From Henckelia pumila (Eukaryota > Streptophyta > Magnoliopsida > Lamiales > Gesneriaceae), in assembly GCF_033568475.1 (NCBI RefSeq), contig NC_133120.1, positions 89,980,151 through 90,044,150 of the forward strand: 64,000 nucleotides of DNA, read 5' to 3'. Position 1 is the stretch's first letter, and every line of letters begins with the position of its first letter. Position numbers and translations under genes: made by a program. The notes beneath the pieces are model-generated. The model was given only the letters and a program-made list of their open reading frames with translations. It was not told where the DNA came from and ran no database searches. Positions 52,201-63,486 of the stretch are shown piece by piece.

Positions 52201-53056
52201 AGCCTCGAATCCAAATGATATGACTGGGGAGACTGGAACCCTTGGCTACATGGCTCCTGAGGTGTGTTGTATGCATTTATAAGCAGATAGTGAAAACACG
52301 TACAATTCATTTTATAGCATGATTTGCCTGGGGTGGTGGAGAGTGGGACCAACAAGAACCATTTTCTAAAAATGCAAAAAATTACTTGTTCTGCCTCTAT
52401 TTCCATCAAACCTCAAAAAATTGGAAACATCTCTTACCCTCGAATTTTATCTTTCATGCACTTGGTGGTGTTCACGGATGACAATAGTCAAATTCCGGTG
52501 GCAAACAATGCCATCGGTCTAAATCACCGTTGTTAGCATAATAATGAGCCCTCCATCCTTTGAGAAAAAAGTTGATGCATTACTAACTTAAGCCTCGTGT
52601 CTACAAAACGAACTGCAGGTTCTGAATGGAAGCCCATATAATAGAAAATGTGACGTCTATAGTTTTGGCATCTGCTTATGGGAGATATATTGCTGTGACA
52701 TGCCATACCCTGATCTTAGTTTCTCCGAGGTGACTTCAGCAGTAGTTCGCCAGGTACTGTCTATATTTTGTTATTACGTTTTCTAAAAATTCCAGCTAAT
52801 ATAAGATGTCCACGACATGCATTCATTCGCCCTTGCGTCTTATCCCCAGAATTTGCGGCCAGAGATACCGAGATGTTGCCCAAGCTCCCTTGCCAATGTG
52901 ATGAAACGATGCTGGGATGCAAACCCGGATAAGCGTCCTGAAATGGATGAAGTTGTTGCGATGATAGAGGCTATTGACACATCGCGAGGCGGAGGAATGA
53001 TCCCAGTTGATCAGCAACAAGGTTGTCTGTGTTTACGGAAAACTCGTGGCCCTTGA
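49282..53056 (+). CDS. CBC1: CBC1/CBC2-like Raf-type protein kinase
   Basis: Six exons: 49282-49594, 51503-51624, 51763-51959, 52087-52261, 52619-52753 and 52850-53056, all GT-AG, give 382 residues. The N-terminus (RADQIDLKSLDEQLERHL), LDWGEEGHRTEAE, the long insert after IGATMG, and the tail GGGMIPVDQQQGCLC are those of Arabidopsis CBC1 (At3g01490) and CBC2. These are guard-cell Raf-like kinases that join blue-light and CO2 signals for stomatal opening and act with HT1. Which of the two paralogues it matches cannot be said. Catalytic residues are intact: RGTFGTV loop, lysine 106, HRD at 222-224, DFG at 242-244, APE in GYMAPEV. An alanine run (about residues 49-58) with prolines follows the N-terminal block. 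Intron 1 is long, 1.9 kb. Confidence 0.93.
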
Positions 53057-54724
53057 AAATTTACCTTTGGGAGTATGTAAAATTATCATATTTCTTGTAT
53101 GACATGAAAACTAAATTGGAGTGTTCATAATGTAGGCTGCCAATATTTGCTAGATATTTCTCGCCTTCTACAAAATTTGGGGAAGCTTATATTTTTTCAG
53201 TCACAATGGGCATGCGTAATAATATGTTCATTTATCTATTGAATGTCTATTTTGCTGATACAGCTCATTTACTATGTGATATAATAATAACTAGTAATGC
53301 AGACACGCGAAAATTCATGCACGTGAAAATTCATGCACGTAAAAATATGCATATTTTCGTGTGTATAAATAGGTTATATTATATTTATAAATAATGAATA
53401 TTTTTTTATATTTTTAAATTGAAAATTAAAATTAAAAGATGATAGTCATAAATAGTTAGAGATATTTTTGTCCATCTATTAATTTGAAGGTAGTTATTCT
53501 AAGGAGTTCATGTGTTATTATATTATATTATTATTATTATATAGATAAATAAAATTCTAACGCCCTTGAGTTTTCTTGTATTACAAAAAGATTCAATTAA
53601 ATTAAAAAACCTCCCTTGAGTTTTTCTTGTCTTTCCAAAAGATCCAATTAAATTTAAAATTTATGGCTACCTCCCTTCAACTTTGTAGGGGGTGTAGAAA
53701 ACATAACAAAAATGATAAATGTCTATTATATTCTCAAAACAATTTCATAAAAAATAATTGAAGAATGAAAAGTTAAATTATGGTTAGCCTATTATTTCAT
53801 TTTTGCTATACATAATAATAATTAATAGTAAAAATATGAAAAGAAAATTTAAATTTAAAATAGTCAAAATTACAAGGTATATTTGATTTTTTATATATGT
53901 AATATTTTAATTTTAATAAATAAAATTGTAACTGTTTTTTTTAATTATTTATTCATTATATATAATTTAATACATATTATTGTCAGAAAAATAAAATGAA
54001 TTAAAATACAATCAAATTTGATAGTATATTGAAATCAAATTTGTCAAATATTAAAAAAATATTTAATCTAAATAATTTTTTTTGACACCATCTAAATAAT
54101 TATTAAAACTTCAAAAAAATGATAACCTTAAAAAAAATTAACATAGGTCAAGTTACAATAATTTATGTTAATAAAAGGGGAAATTTTTTAGCAACAAAAT
54201 AATTTTTTTATTAAATTATTTCATGGAGGGGGCAATATGTAAGATAAGTAAAAACGTCAAGAATGTGGTGGTTATTTAAAATTCACTTGAGATTTTTTTT
54301 TTATTTTTGTATTTTTTTTATTTTGTAATTGTCATGAAACCACAAGGATGAATATCAACGTAATTATCCCATCATAAAAAGTGCAAGTAAATTTGCACAA
54401 TTTTCATTTAAAATTTGAATCCGTAAATACGTCATATATATAATTGAAATTTTTTTTTTCAGATACACACACATGCATGGAGTATCAAAATATATATGAA
54501 AAATCAATCACTTTACATCAGAACTAATTGAATTTTTACACAAGAATTCAACATAGACGTCAATCAATTGCCCCATGTCCAACAAACGGATATAAATATG
54601 TATACATATATATATATATATGTATGTATATATATAACCAAAATTTTAAAACTATAGAGACAAGAATAAATTTACATAACATAAAAGTTTATAAGGTGTA
54701 CGTAGCAGCAATTAAGTGTATGTA
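53057..54724. other. Convergent intergenic region, no gene
   Basis: Lies between the 3' ends of the CBC-like (+) and SWEET (-) genes. Very AT-rich. Two similar phrases, cccttgagtttttcttgt and cccttgagttttcttgt, occur at about 53570 and 53615, perhaps part of a decayed element. TA repeats at about 54605-54640. Confidence 0.5.
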
Positions 54725-55628
54725 TTAGACCGGGGGAGCTGCGGAGTTGGTCCTCTGGAGTTGAATCTCTGGCTGGTTGGTGCCGCCGGTGCCATCGTCG
54801 TCCCAGTTGGTGGTCCGATAGTAGGTTGCATAGAGTATCAGTTGAACTAGCCCAGACAAACTTCCCAAACCATTGGGAATCTACATACGTACATGACAAA
54901 AAAAAAAAAAAAAAAACTTGGTAATTAAATTAATTAAAAAACTAATATATATTTCCTATAATTAAATAAGATATATATTAGAGATCGAATGCATGTATTA
55001 ATTACGATATATAGAAGAAGTGATTACCATGACATAGGGATCAAACTTGATGAGTGCATATGAAAACCAAATCATGCCATTCAAAAAATTGGCAAGCGAC
55101 AGATAAAATGGCATGAATTTCACGCTCTTGGTTTTAATAACCCTTTTCTGCAAAAAAAATAAATAAAAATTAATAAGTTAATAAAAAAAATCTAATCAAA
55201 CAACCATATATATAAAAATATATAAATTTGTTACAACATACATACCATTACGGTCAAGGGAGATGTGTACATAATGACGTTGAAAACTATACACAATATT
55301 CCGATGAGCATTGATCTTTGCTTGGTGCCATGCAGAAACACCAATGTTATAAACACCACAATCACCATGAACACCAGTTCCACCAGTAGAGCCAGAAGAA
55401 TTTTTCGCTAAATAATATTTATGCAACAGATTCATTAATTAATCTACATATATATATATATATAATTACAATGAGATATATATATATAGTTTCGATCACA
55501 TGAGCAACCACCATGGTCAATTACGTGAGCAACAACTGACGTGACAATCACTCATTGTATGTACAAGGTTCCATGTCAGCTGTTGTTCACGTAGTTGCCT
55601 ATGGTGGTTGCTCATGTGATCGAAACTC

Positions 55629-55660
<32 letters not shown>

Positions 55661-56288
55661 AATATATACGCACGCGTTTGGGCCAATCAGAGTAGATGAA
55701 GAAGATGGTGACATAGAAGAACTCGATGAAGAATCCGATGCCATTGATGGTGACGACCAGAAGGCTGTCTGGGTGAACAAAGGGCATCCCGTAGAAGACC
55801 CACATCGCGCAGTTGAGCACCGTCGCGATGTACGGGTCGGGTTTGAAAGCTTGCACCGATTTGGCTTTCCATATCTTGAAAAATGTTGGACTGGATCAAT
55901 CAACAAATTATATATATAATGTTAGCTAGCACTAATACTTTATAGAAATAACTTATATTCTTTCTTCACTTAATAATTTGTATATATGTATAAGAGCATT
56001 ACAGGGGGGATAGGAAGAGACCAAATGAGATCACATTTCCTGCAAATTAAATTCAACAAAAGAAATCATTACAAGATTTAATCATATATAGAAAATAAAT
56101 AGAGTGATTAAATTATAAGGCATCTGTCATTTACATTTAACAAGAACACATATATATATATGCATATATATTAATTATGATCATATGTATATATATTTTA
56201 ACAAGAACACATATATATATATGCATATATACTAGGATCACAGACCGATAATTCCGACTATGGTCCTAGCTGTATCTGCGTCCACCAT
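54725..56288 (-). CDS. SWEET5: SWEET sugar transporter, clade II (SWEET5-like)
   Basis: Six exons on the minus strand: 56288-56246, 56039-56003, 55890-55674, 55407-55246, 55147-55028 and 54880-54725, all GT-AG, give 244 residues. Seven membrane segments form two MtN3/saliva triple-helix repeats joined by a linker helix. Family marks are the N-terminal [35 protein letters not shown], the [20 protein letters not shown] stretch, and the PNGLGSLSG block in the last repeat. The tail (NWDDDGTGG) and overall sequence are closest to AtSWEET5; clade II members mainly move hexoses across the plasma membrane. Intron 1 contains a duplicated 34-bp TA-rich block, and intron 3 contains a hairpin MITE. A TATA box lies upstream at about 56470-56481. 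Confidence 0.94.
55488..55628. mobile_element. Hairpin MITE in SWEET intron 3, seated in a TA microsatellite
   Basis: The arms pair almost perfectly over about 60 bases: agtttcgatcacatgagcaa on the left, and ttgctcatgtgatcgaaact on the right. It is flanked on both sides by tatatata runs. It shares aactgacgtgaca with the element at 481-612. Non-coding. Confidence 0.85.
56137..56230. repeat. Direct duplication in SWEET intron 1
   Basis: The block tttaacaagaacacatatat, continuing to gcatatata (34 bases in all), occurs at 56137-56170 and again at about 56197-56230. Confidence 0.8.
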
Positions 56289-56464
56289 CTTTGAATCTCA
56301 AAAAAAAAAATATATATGAAAAAATCGCGAAGGGACGACGAATGAATATATGTACAGATAATATAATGTGAGCGTTGGAATAATTAATGATCTGCAGGAA
56401 CAAATAATTCCAACCCAGGGATTATATTTGGGGAAATACTTGTGTTATGAGTTTGACCTGGGCA

Positions 56465-56485
56465 AAGGAATCTATATATAGAGTT
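56465..56485 (-). promoter_or_regulatory. Probable TATA box of the SWEET gene
   Basis: CTATATATAGA on the minus strand, about 185 bases upstream of the ATG, the only well-placed TATA motif outside long TA repeats. Confidence 0.5.
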
Positions 56486-57167
56486 TCAAATGGATCATTG
56501 ATGGTTATGGATTCACTTGTTGTCCTATAATCTTGGAGTCCATTTGACTTTTGCAAATTCAATCATGTTTACGATAAGTGTTGATCTTTTATTCATAGAC
56601 GTACGTGAATGCATGCATGCAACTCGATCTATCATTAATTAATTATCTTCAAAAATTATCCCGTATTTAATGTATTTAATTTAAATTTTCATTTTGTTAA
56701 TATTTATGTGTTATTACATTTCCTTTTATTGCGCGCTACAAGGCATATTAATATCATGAGACTGTTGAATTCTCTGTTATAATTAATGATTAATTTGAAT
56801 AAAACGTACAGTACAAGCAATTAATTAATTAAATCCATAGGTTATAAGGGAACAATAAAATACAGTAATTTTGTCATTAACTAACGTCATGATGCCCATT
56901 TTTATCATCTCATGCCATATTTTTAGTTGATTTTTTTTAATTTTTAATATTTTTGGGATTGCTTTATTAGAACATATATTTTATCTCATTTTGATGTATA
57001 TATATCATGACTCTAACTTAAGATATATACCTAAAAGAATATACATATATATATATACATATATATATATGTATATATATATATCATCATCATCAATTTA
57101 GTAGATCAGTACTTGTCATCATCACCTTTAATTTTAATATATCACTTTAATATATATATATATATAT

Positions 57168-57307
57168 GGGTTTTGATATGGTCAGTACATATCATGTGCA
57201 CTTATGTGTGCACCTGTTGATGTGGCGTTCACCTATTGGATGTAGAAGATGTCGCGTCAGCGATGCACACAAAAGTGCACATCATGGGTGCTCATAATAT
57301 CAAATTT
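57168..57307. mobile_element. Hairpin MITE seated in a TA microsatellite
   Basis: Inverted arms: atcatgtgcacttatgtgtgc on the left pairs with gcacacaaaagtgcacatcat on the right, and the outer ttttgatat pairs with ataatatcaaa. Flanked by tatatata runs. Non-coding, about 140 bases. Confidence 0.75.
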
Positions 57308-57497
57308 GATATATATATATTAAAAAAAATAAACCCCACACTTGCGGCAGCGTAGAACTGATTAATTATAACTTTTGAGTGGAGTATGAATTTTTTTTTA
57401 ATTAAAATCATGTGATATTCAAATCTAAACTATTTAACGATACACAAATCTCTTGAGAAAAAATACTCACATTTCAATAAATATATATATATATATA

Positions 57498-57655
57498 GAG
57501 TTTTGCTATGCTGCCCATCTCCCGTGCCCACCTATGAAGTGACACTCATCCATTGGATGAACCATTTGTATATGATTCATCTGATCCATTGGATGATTGC
57601 CACCTCATAGGTGGGCATGGAGATTGGCACGGGAGGTGGGCAGCATAACAAAACT
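57498..57655. mobile_element. Hairpin MITE seated in a TA microsatellite
   Basis: The arms gagttttgctatgctgccca and tgggcagcataacaaaac pair, and pairing goes on through cccacctatga/tcataggtggg. The central part (gatgaaccatttg) is unpaired. Flanked by tatatata runs on both sides. Non-coding. Confidence 0.85.
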
Positions 57656-58025
57656 ATATATATATATACTTTAAGAATCTATTTTAGTAACTTTTAAAAA
57701 TAAAAAAAATAAATTTTTAATTATAATTATAAACTTAAAAGATTTTAAAACCAATTAATTACGTAGAAATCTAATAAAAATATTTTTTTCTCTGTGTTCA
57801 TAGGCCATAGCTAAAAAAAAAAAAAAAAGATCCTCTATTATTTTTATTAGCACGTTGATTTTTCAAAAATTTTATTCATCCCTTAATTAATTTTCTGATT
57901 CCGTCCTTTGATTCACGTGCTTGACTTGCTCGATTGAAAAGACGAAAGAGGGAAACGTGAAATCTTACAATTTTTTTTCACTCCATTAATAATTGGTGAA
58001 GTTTGCAATTAGTCGTTTTTAATAT

Positions 58026-58782
58026 TAGTTAAAATTATTTTGTTACATAAATTATTGATAAATGTTAAATTAGTACATAAACTATTAAAAATAGTTTAAT
58101 TGGTATATGCTCAAACTCAAAAGTCAATTTTGCTCTTTACTTAATTTTTTTTATGTCTAATAATGTTATTAAATTCAACAACATATATATTTTACATTTT
58201 AAATTATTTTATTAATTATAAATATAAAAATAAATTCATATTTACTAATTACTATACTATAAAATGAAATTATATATCATATATCCAAAAAAAATATTCA
58301 ACGTGAAATTTATATATTATAAATGAAAGATACATATATATATATATATATCATTTTTTATTTTATTAATATAAATAGTATATAATATTATAACATAGAT
58401 AAAACGAAAAACTCATTTATTATATATTTTTTAATATTTTATTTTGAATATATAATTTATCAATTGTTATATATGTGTGTGTATGTGTATGTTTATGTTT
58501 GTATTAATTGATATTTATAATATTTTCGTACAATGATTGCGATTTTTTTATAATATAAAATTTAAATAAATATAAATTTATGCTTATAATTGTAATAAAA
58601 TAATTTTGAAAAAAAACGTGTATCTATTTTAATTTTACAAAAACATTGGACTATAAAATAATTTAGGTAAAGGGTAAAATTGTCTTTAAAACTTGATCAT
58701 GTACCAATTAAACCATTTTCAATAGATCATGTACTAATTTAACATTTTACCAATAGTTCGTGTACAAAAATAAATTTTACTC
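58026..58782. mobile_element. Mutator-like foldback element with 10-bp target duplication
   Basis: Terminal inverted repeats of about 120 bases share, for example, aaatgttaaattagtacat on the left with its complement atgtactaatttaacatttt on the right. The flanks are the same decamer tttttaatat (58016-58025 and 58783-58792). A 9-11-bp duplication with long inverted ends is the signature of Mutator-like elements. The 500-base interior is extremely AT-rich and non-coding, so it is non-autonomous. Confidence 0.8.
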
Positions 58783-59541
58783 TTTTTAATATTGTCGTAT
58801 GCACAAATGTATGTATGTATGTATTAATTATTATTATTATTATTATTTATTGTTTTGTTTTTATTAAAATTGGTATTATTTAGTATTACACAAAAACTAG
58901 AATTATCTCAAATGTCAATTTTGTGATATGGGTTTTTGATCCGATCCAATTTGACTGAAAAAATATTATTTTTTGTAATAAAATATTATTTTTCATTGTT
59001 AATATAGATATAATCGACTCGTTCACAAGAAAGCTACTAGTATTAATTACAATATAAATAATTTACATTATCTGCGTTTGTTGGACTGCTGATCTCCTCT
59101 ATCTTGTCACGTCAGTTTTATTGAGAAAGCAACTTAATCTAAATTTTCCACTATATAATTATTTACATTGTCGATTACTCAAAGTTTAGGATGCCTTTTC
59201 TTTGGTCAAATAATTCCGGCCCCTTCAAGAGAATAAAAATATTTCATAGAAAGATTTCATAATTATTTTTCTATCAAATTTAAAATATCTTAAGCATCTT
59301 AATGAGGGTATCACGTTTGAATGGAATCTGATAATAATAGATTTCTTCTATTTATAAATAGGAACACACTGTTTAGAATAAAGACCAAAAATAAAAAGTT
59401 AAAAAATAACCAAATTCAACTAGAAAACAAAATCAATCAAATTACACTTTGAATCACTGAAAGTCTAAGCGAGTGTGGAAAATGACCAACACATATCAGA
59501 AGGGTATCGACATGAAAACCAATAATAAATATAGAGACAGA

Positions 59542-59681
59542 CTGTTTAGAATCCACCATATATAGTTTGGCTTTGAATTTGAGCAGTTCGTCTCTGATAT
59601 AGTTTTACGGATTGTTTAGAATCCATCATCTATAGTTTGGCTTTGAATTTGAGCATTTCGTCTCTGAGACAGTTTTACGAA
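59542..59681. repeat. 70-bp tandem duplication
   Basis: Two adjacent copies of a unit that contains gtttagaatcca and tatagtttggctttgaattt, with a handful of differences between copies. Confidence 0.85.
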
Positions 59682-60265
59682 TTTATATCTAATAAGATGG
59701 GTTACGACTCATATCTACAACAATAAAAATAATTTTTGATATATAAAAAAAACATATTTTTTTATGGATTAAGTCGAATAAACGATCTTTTTCACAAAAT
59801 TGACATGTAAGATTATTTTATAAAAGTTTTTTTGTTTCTATTTATAGTTAACAACACAAGATATTATGTTAAGTCATCATTTTAGACCCAAAAAATATAC
59901 TAATTTTTAATGCCGTTTTCATTGTTGTTGAATAGGATGCTTTCAAATAATTTGAATACAAGAAGAAAATGAATTTTGGGCCAACTTGCAGCCAAATGCA
60001 ATTGTCACTTCCAATCCACCAAACTAAAGCTCCTTAGACTTCACATAACACCTCTTGTTACATTTTTCTCCTTGAAGAAATTGTTTCCACTCTACGCCAT
60101 CAACCAAAATAATAATAAAAGAAAACTTATCTATTTGCGAATAGATTAAATGAATGAGCCAACACCTAATAAGGTCTTACACAGATACATGTTTTATTCC
60201 TTTCTTGGCTTATACATATCGAAATTCACTTCTCTGTTTTTTTTGGTTTTTCCTTTGTCTGATTT

Positions 60266-60385
60266 CTCACATATAAAAGGAGTGTTTCTCGTCAAGAAAT
60301 CTAAATCTTGAAAAGGGTTCCTTTTCTTGAAAAAAAACCGAGCTACTTTCTTGATCAAGATGCTGTTTTTCATCGAAACGAAGCC
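60266..60385 (+). promoter_or_regulatory. Core promoter and leader of the ATL gene
   Basis: The TATA box acatataaaagg at 60269-60280 places the start of transcription near 60305. The leader of about 80 bases has an upstream ATG at 60360 whose short frame ends across the main start. Confidence 0.6.
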
Positions 60386-60820
60386 ATGATCATGGAAATC
60401 GTATTATCTGTGACACTTCTATTTGTGGGGATAGCTGCTTTGGTGATCATTCACATTTGTGTGGTGGGGAGAGCTTTCGGCGGCGATTTCCCCCGGAGGG
60501 GATCGATTTCGGGCCCTAGTCGTGCGGTTCGGGTTCCGAGCATGAGACAAGAGGATATAAAGGAGTTGCCATGTTTTGATTACAAGGTTGAAGAGAATGG
60601 GAACAGAGAGTGTTCTGTGTGTTTGGAAAATTTCAAGAACGGGGAAACGTGCAAGATGCTGCCCAAGTGTAGTCACAGTTTCCATTCCGAGTGTATCGAT
60701 TCTTGGCTTTTGAAGACCGCAGCTTGCCCGATTTGTAGAGCATCTGTTGGATCAATACTACACTTTGAACAAGTTCAGAATAGGAGCCATTCAGATGAAG
60801 TTGGAGTAGAATTAGTCTAA
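60386..60820 (+). CDS. ATL-type RING-H2 finger protein
   Basis: A single exon of 144 residues, as is normal for the plant ATL family of E3 ubiquitin ligases. Order: a hydrophobic segment at about residues 6-27 (membrane anchor), a basic Gly/Arg/Ser stretch, then the GLD-like position occupied by ELPCFDY, and the RING-H2 finger from residue 76: CSVCLENF, LPKCSHSFHSECIDSWL, CPIC. The tryptophan three residues after the sixth ligand, typical of E2 contact, is present. It is short for the family, with a C-tail of only about 22 residues after the ring. The frame is open upstream to a TTG at 60308, but the first ATG is 60386; a second at 60392 has the better context (tcATGG) and may be the true start (142 residues). 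Target unknown. Confidence 0.9.
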   Translation: MIMEIVLSVTLLFVGIAALVIIHICVVGRAFGGDFPRRGSISGPSRAVRVPSMRQEDIKELPCFDYKVEENGNRECSVCLENFKNGETCKMLPKCSHSFHSECIDSWLLKTAACPICRASVGSILHFEQVQNRSHSDEVGVELV

Positions 60821-62493
60821 CGTTGTTGCCTCATTCACTGTATAGTACTTTTTGTTATATATATTGATTGAATGTTTGCTGCGTACGTTATAATTAAGCA
60901 TTTTGTGAGTGCTTAAGAAAATTGTTTCAATGCCCCAAACATAGCAGATAACGCAGCAGCAAACGATGGTGGTGGGAGAGAAGAAAGAGTTTGTTTCCAC
61001 TGTTTTTGTTTTTAATTTTTTGGGAAAAGAATTGGATTTTTTCCTTTATGTTACATGGATTGGGGTTTTCGATATGCTCACTAATTATCGAATCCAAGCA
61101 TTTCTCGTATTGGTAGATGTTTATGTCATAGTATCACGAGTGAGATGTTGAATCGAATTGGATTTTGTAATGTCATATTTGTTCTTGCCATTCTTGGAGT
61201 ATTCATGGTTTCTTGGTGACATCCCCGGTATTGCAACGGGTAAATTAGTATAGTAAAGTGCAGGAAGAAAATAATTTTTTGGTCAAATTACACCTACTCC
61301 TAAATATAATAATTCATAATCAAGTAAATATGACAAATAATATGTCTCATATGTTGACATATTCTTTCATTTGGTTTAAAGATCAAATAATAAATACGAC
61401 TTCAGATTAAGACAAGTTTATCGTCATGGAAACAGACCAAAACCCAAAAATAGTATAAACGTATTCTAAAATCAAGTGTTTATATTAATATTTATCGCTC
61501 TCGAAATGAGATGGATGTAACGATGAATTTTCAAGAAAATAATAAGCATAAGAATGTCTTATTCATGCCGTATTTTCAACCATGGTTAGATTGTATTGTT
61601 TAAAGACTATAATTTGAAAATTTAAATAAAAATGAAGGTGTGCTTAGAAAAGAGAGTGATTGTAGGATTGATCAAGAAGATGGGCATAAAATCAAGAAGA
61701 CGACAAAAATTCATTAAACGACAACGTTTGTCACCATCAAGATTCAATTGTGATTGGTTCTTATTTTCAAATTTGCGATTGGTAGGCAACTAGGCAAGCT
61801 CTTGAATTTGGCTCTTCCAAATCAATCTATGGGCAAAACCTACCTGTTCTCGACAAAACCCTCCCCAGAGGGTAAATTTAACCCTCCCCAGAATTCATTT
61901 TCAATCACTCCAAAATTAAAATACCATATTGTCATTCCCCAAAAATAAATAAATAAATAATACCATCTTATTAAAAATCTTAAGAGGGTCCTTCCATATC
62001 AAACACCGTCCAAGAGAGACTTTATCGAACATAATCATTTTTCAGATGGAATAATCAAGGATTCATACATACACAGACACCTACGTTTGATTTTATTTTT
62101 CTAAACCAGCTATGCGAAAACTTCTCGGAGTCGGATGAAAATTGAAATCTGATATGGTGTTATAGAACTTCAATTACTAGTACAATCCATTCTCCAAGCA
62201 TGCACAATAACTAAACAACCCGGAACATGCTACAAACCTGTGAAGCTTGCAATTTCAGAAATCATGAACAGTAATGGCTTCATTAAAAATGTTCAGCAAT
62301 CAGAATTACAGGCAAGATAGCATTAATCCAGGCATAAAAGATGATCTACGCAGGTCGAATCCGCTTTTACCAGTTAAGAGTTCAAAATCAAAACGTTGTG
62401 TCAGTAGCGATAAAGCCATGATTCCCATGAAGATGGTAACCCACACATTCAATAGAAAAGCTGTTATCGCAAAGCGCAACCAACATCAACAAA
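60821..62493. other. Convergent intergenic region, no gene
   Basis: Between the 3' ends of the ATL (+) and DSS1 (-) genes. The first 400 bases are probably the ATL 3' UTR and the last 200 the DSS1 3' UTR. No element with clear ends was seen. Confidence 0.5.
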
Positions 62494-63486
62494 TCAAGTA
62501 GACTTGGCCGCATTCTTCTCGGCGATGCTCTCCAATTCCCTGCGAAGCTGCAACGAGAAGTCATCACTGACATCATCATCATCCCAGTCGTCTTCCCATT
62601 GCTGAGTCACTTCTTTGCCTTCCTCTTTGTCCTCCCACTCTACAAACTCTATACCCGTGAGGAAACGAAAATATCCACAAAAATTGGCACTAATAAAGAT
62701 TTTGAGCACTCATAAATCATAATCAAGTTTCACAGAAATGACTTCATGATTCCCACAAACAAATGAAAAACTCACAATTAAAAAAAACAGAGAGAATTTT
62801 ACATTGCATGTCCATTGTTTAAGAAAGGGCGATGAATAAGTCGAGGAACCAATACAAATTAAGATCTTCAGAATTCAAGTTTCAGTCTTACACATCGTGA
62901 AGAAAGACGTGCAACAAGAAGATCAAAATGAGAAAACACAAGCTACTGATCATCAACTTGTGACGGAAATGGATGACCAGCTAGAGAGGAGCTGTAGTGC
63001 TCAAGTGCTGTACTAATTTCGAAGTCTAATGAGCATATACATGTTAAAATGACTTCAATATTATAGCACAGGGCAACTTATTAGTTCAAAATTCGAGCAG
63101 CTTTCGGGCAACAAGTAAATCGGAGATTGAGAGCTTGTCAGTCTCAAAGTTTTAAACAATAATCCTGCAGATTTCAATTTCAAAACCTGGTTCTTACTCC
63201 ACGACACAAACTGAAGGACACTGCATCAACATCTCCAGTGTTTTCAATAAAGCAGGGTAACATAACTCTCAGATTCAAACATTTTAATTACTTAAAACAC
63301 TGACCTAAAAATCCAAACATATTTTAATGGAAAAAGCTCAATTCTAAACACGATCACAAAAATAAAAATATACTAAAACTTAAAAAGATTACCACGATTA
63401 ATATCAAAATCCTCAAACTCGTCATCGTCTTCAAATAGATCCATCTTCACTTCTTCAGTTTCAGGCTTTGGTGGTTCATTCTCCAT
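62494..63486 (-). CDS. DSS1: 26S proteasome/TREX-2 small acidic subunit DSS1 (SEM1)
   Basis: Two coding exons on the minus strand, 63486-63393 and 62639-62494, give 79 residues. The very acidic protein has the two conserved blocks DLFEDDDEFEDFD (about 16-28) and WEDDWDDDDVSDDFSLQLR (about 45-63). It is an intrinsically disordered partner of the proteasome lid, of the TREX-2 mRNA export complex and of BRCA2. The split codon for glutamate 32 (G|AG) restores the family sequence INREWE, which fixes the acceptor at TTTGTAG. The ATG follows an acceptor-like TTTTAG by two bases, and an upstream AGCTG|GTAAGA donor exists near 63613, so a 5' UTR intron is likely. The C-terminus (ESIAEKNAAKST) is a little longer than in Arabidopsis. 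Confidence 0.93.

Larger units (their letters stand above)
56486..60265. other. Intergenic, transposon-rich, no gene
   Basis: 3.8 kb between divergent SWEET (-) and ATL (+). It contains two TA-seated hairpin elements, a Mutator-like foldback element and a 70-bp tandem duplication, listed separately. What is left is AT-rich with TA repeats near 57045-57085. No credible open frame. Confidence 0.6.

Noticed and set aside
53560-54330. Possible transposable element between the CBC-like and SWEET genes
   Set aside because: Some phrases recur (cccttgag) and the far end has a vaguely complementary stretch, but no consistent inverted ends or target duplication could be drawn.
59542-59681. Possible CRISPR-like or satellite array
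   Set aside because: Only two 70-bp copies without spacers, in plant nuclear DNA; a plain tandem duplication.
60308-60385. Longer N-terminus for the ATL protein beginning at 60308
   Set aside because: That codon is TTG, lies at the predicted transcription start, and the added residues (KKPSYFLDQD) look like translated leader.
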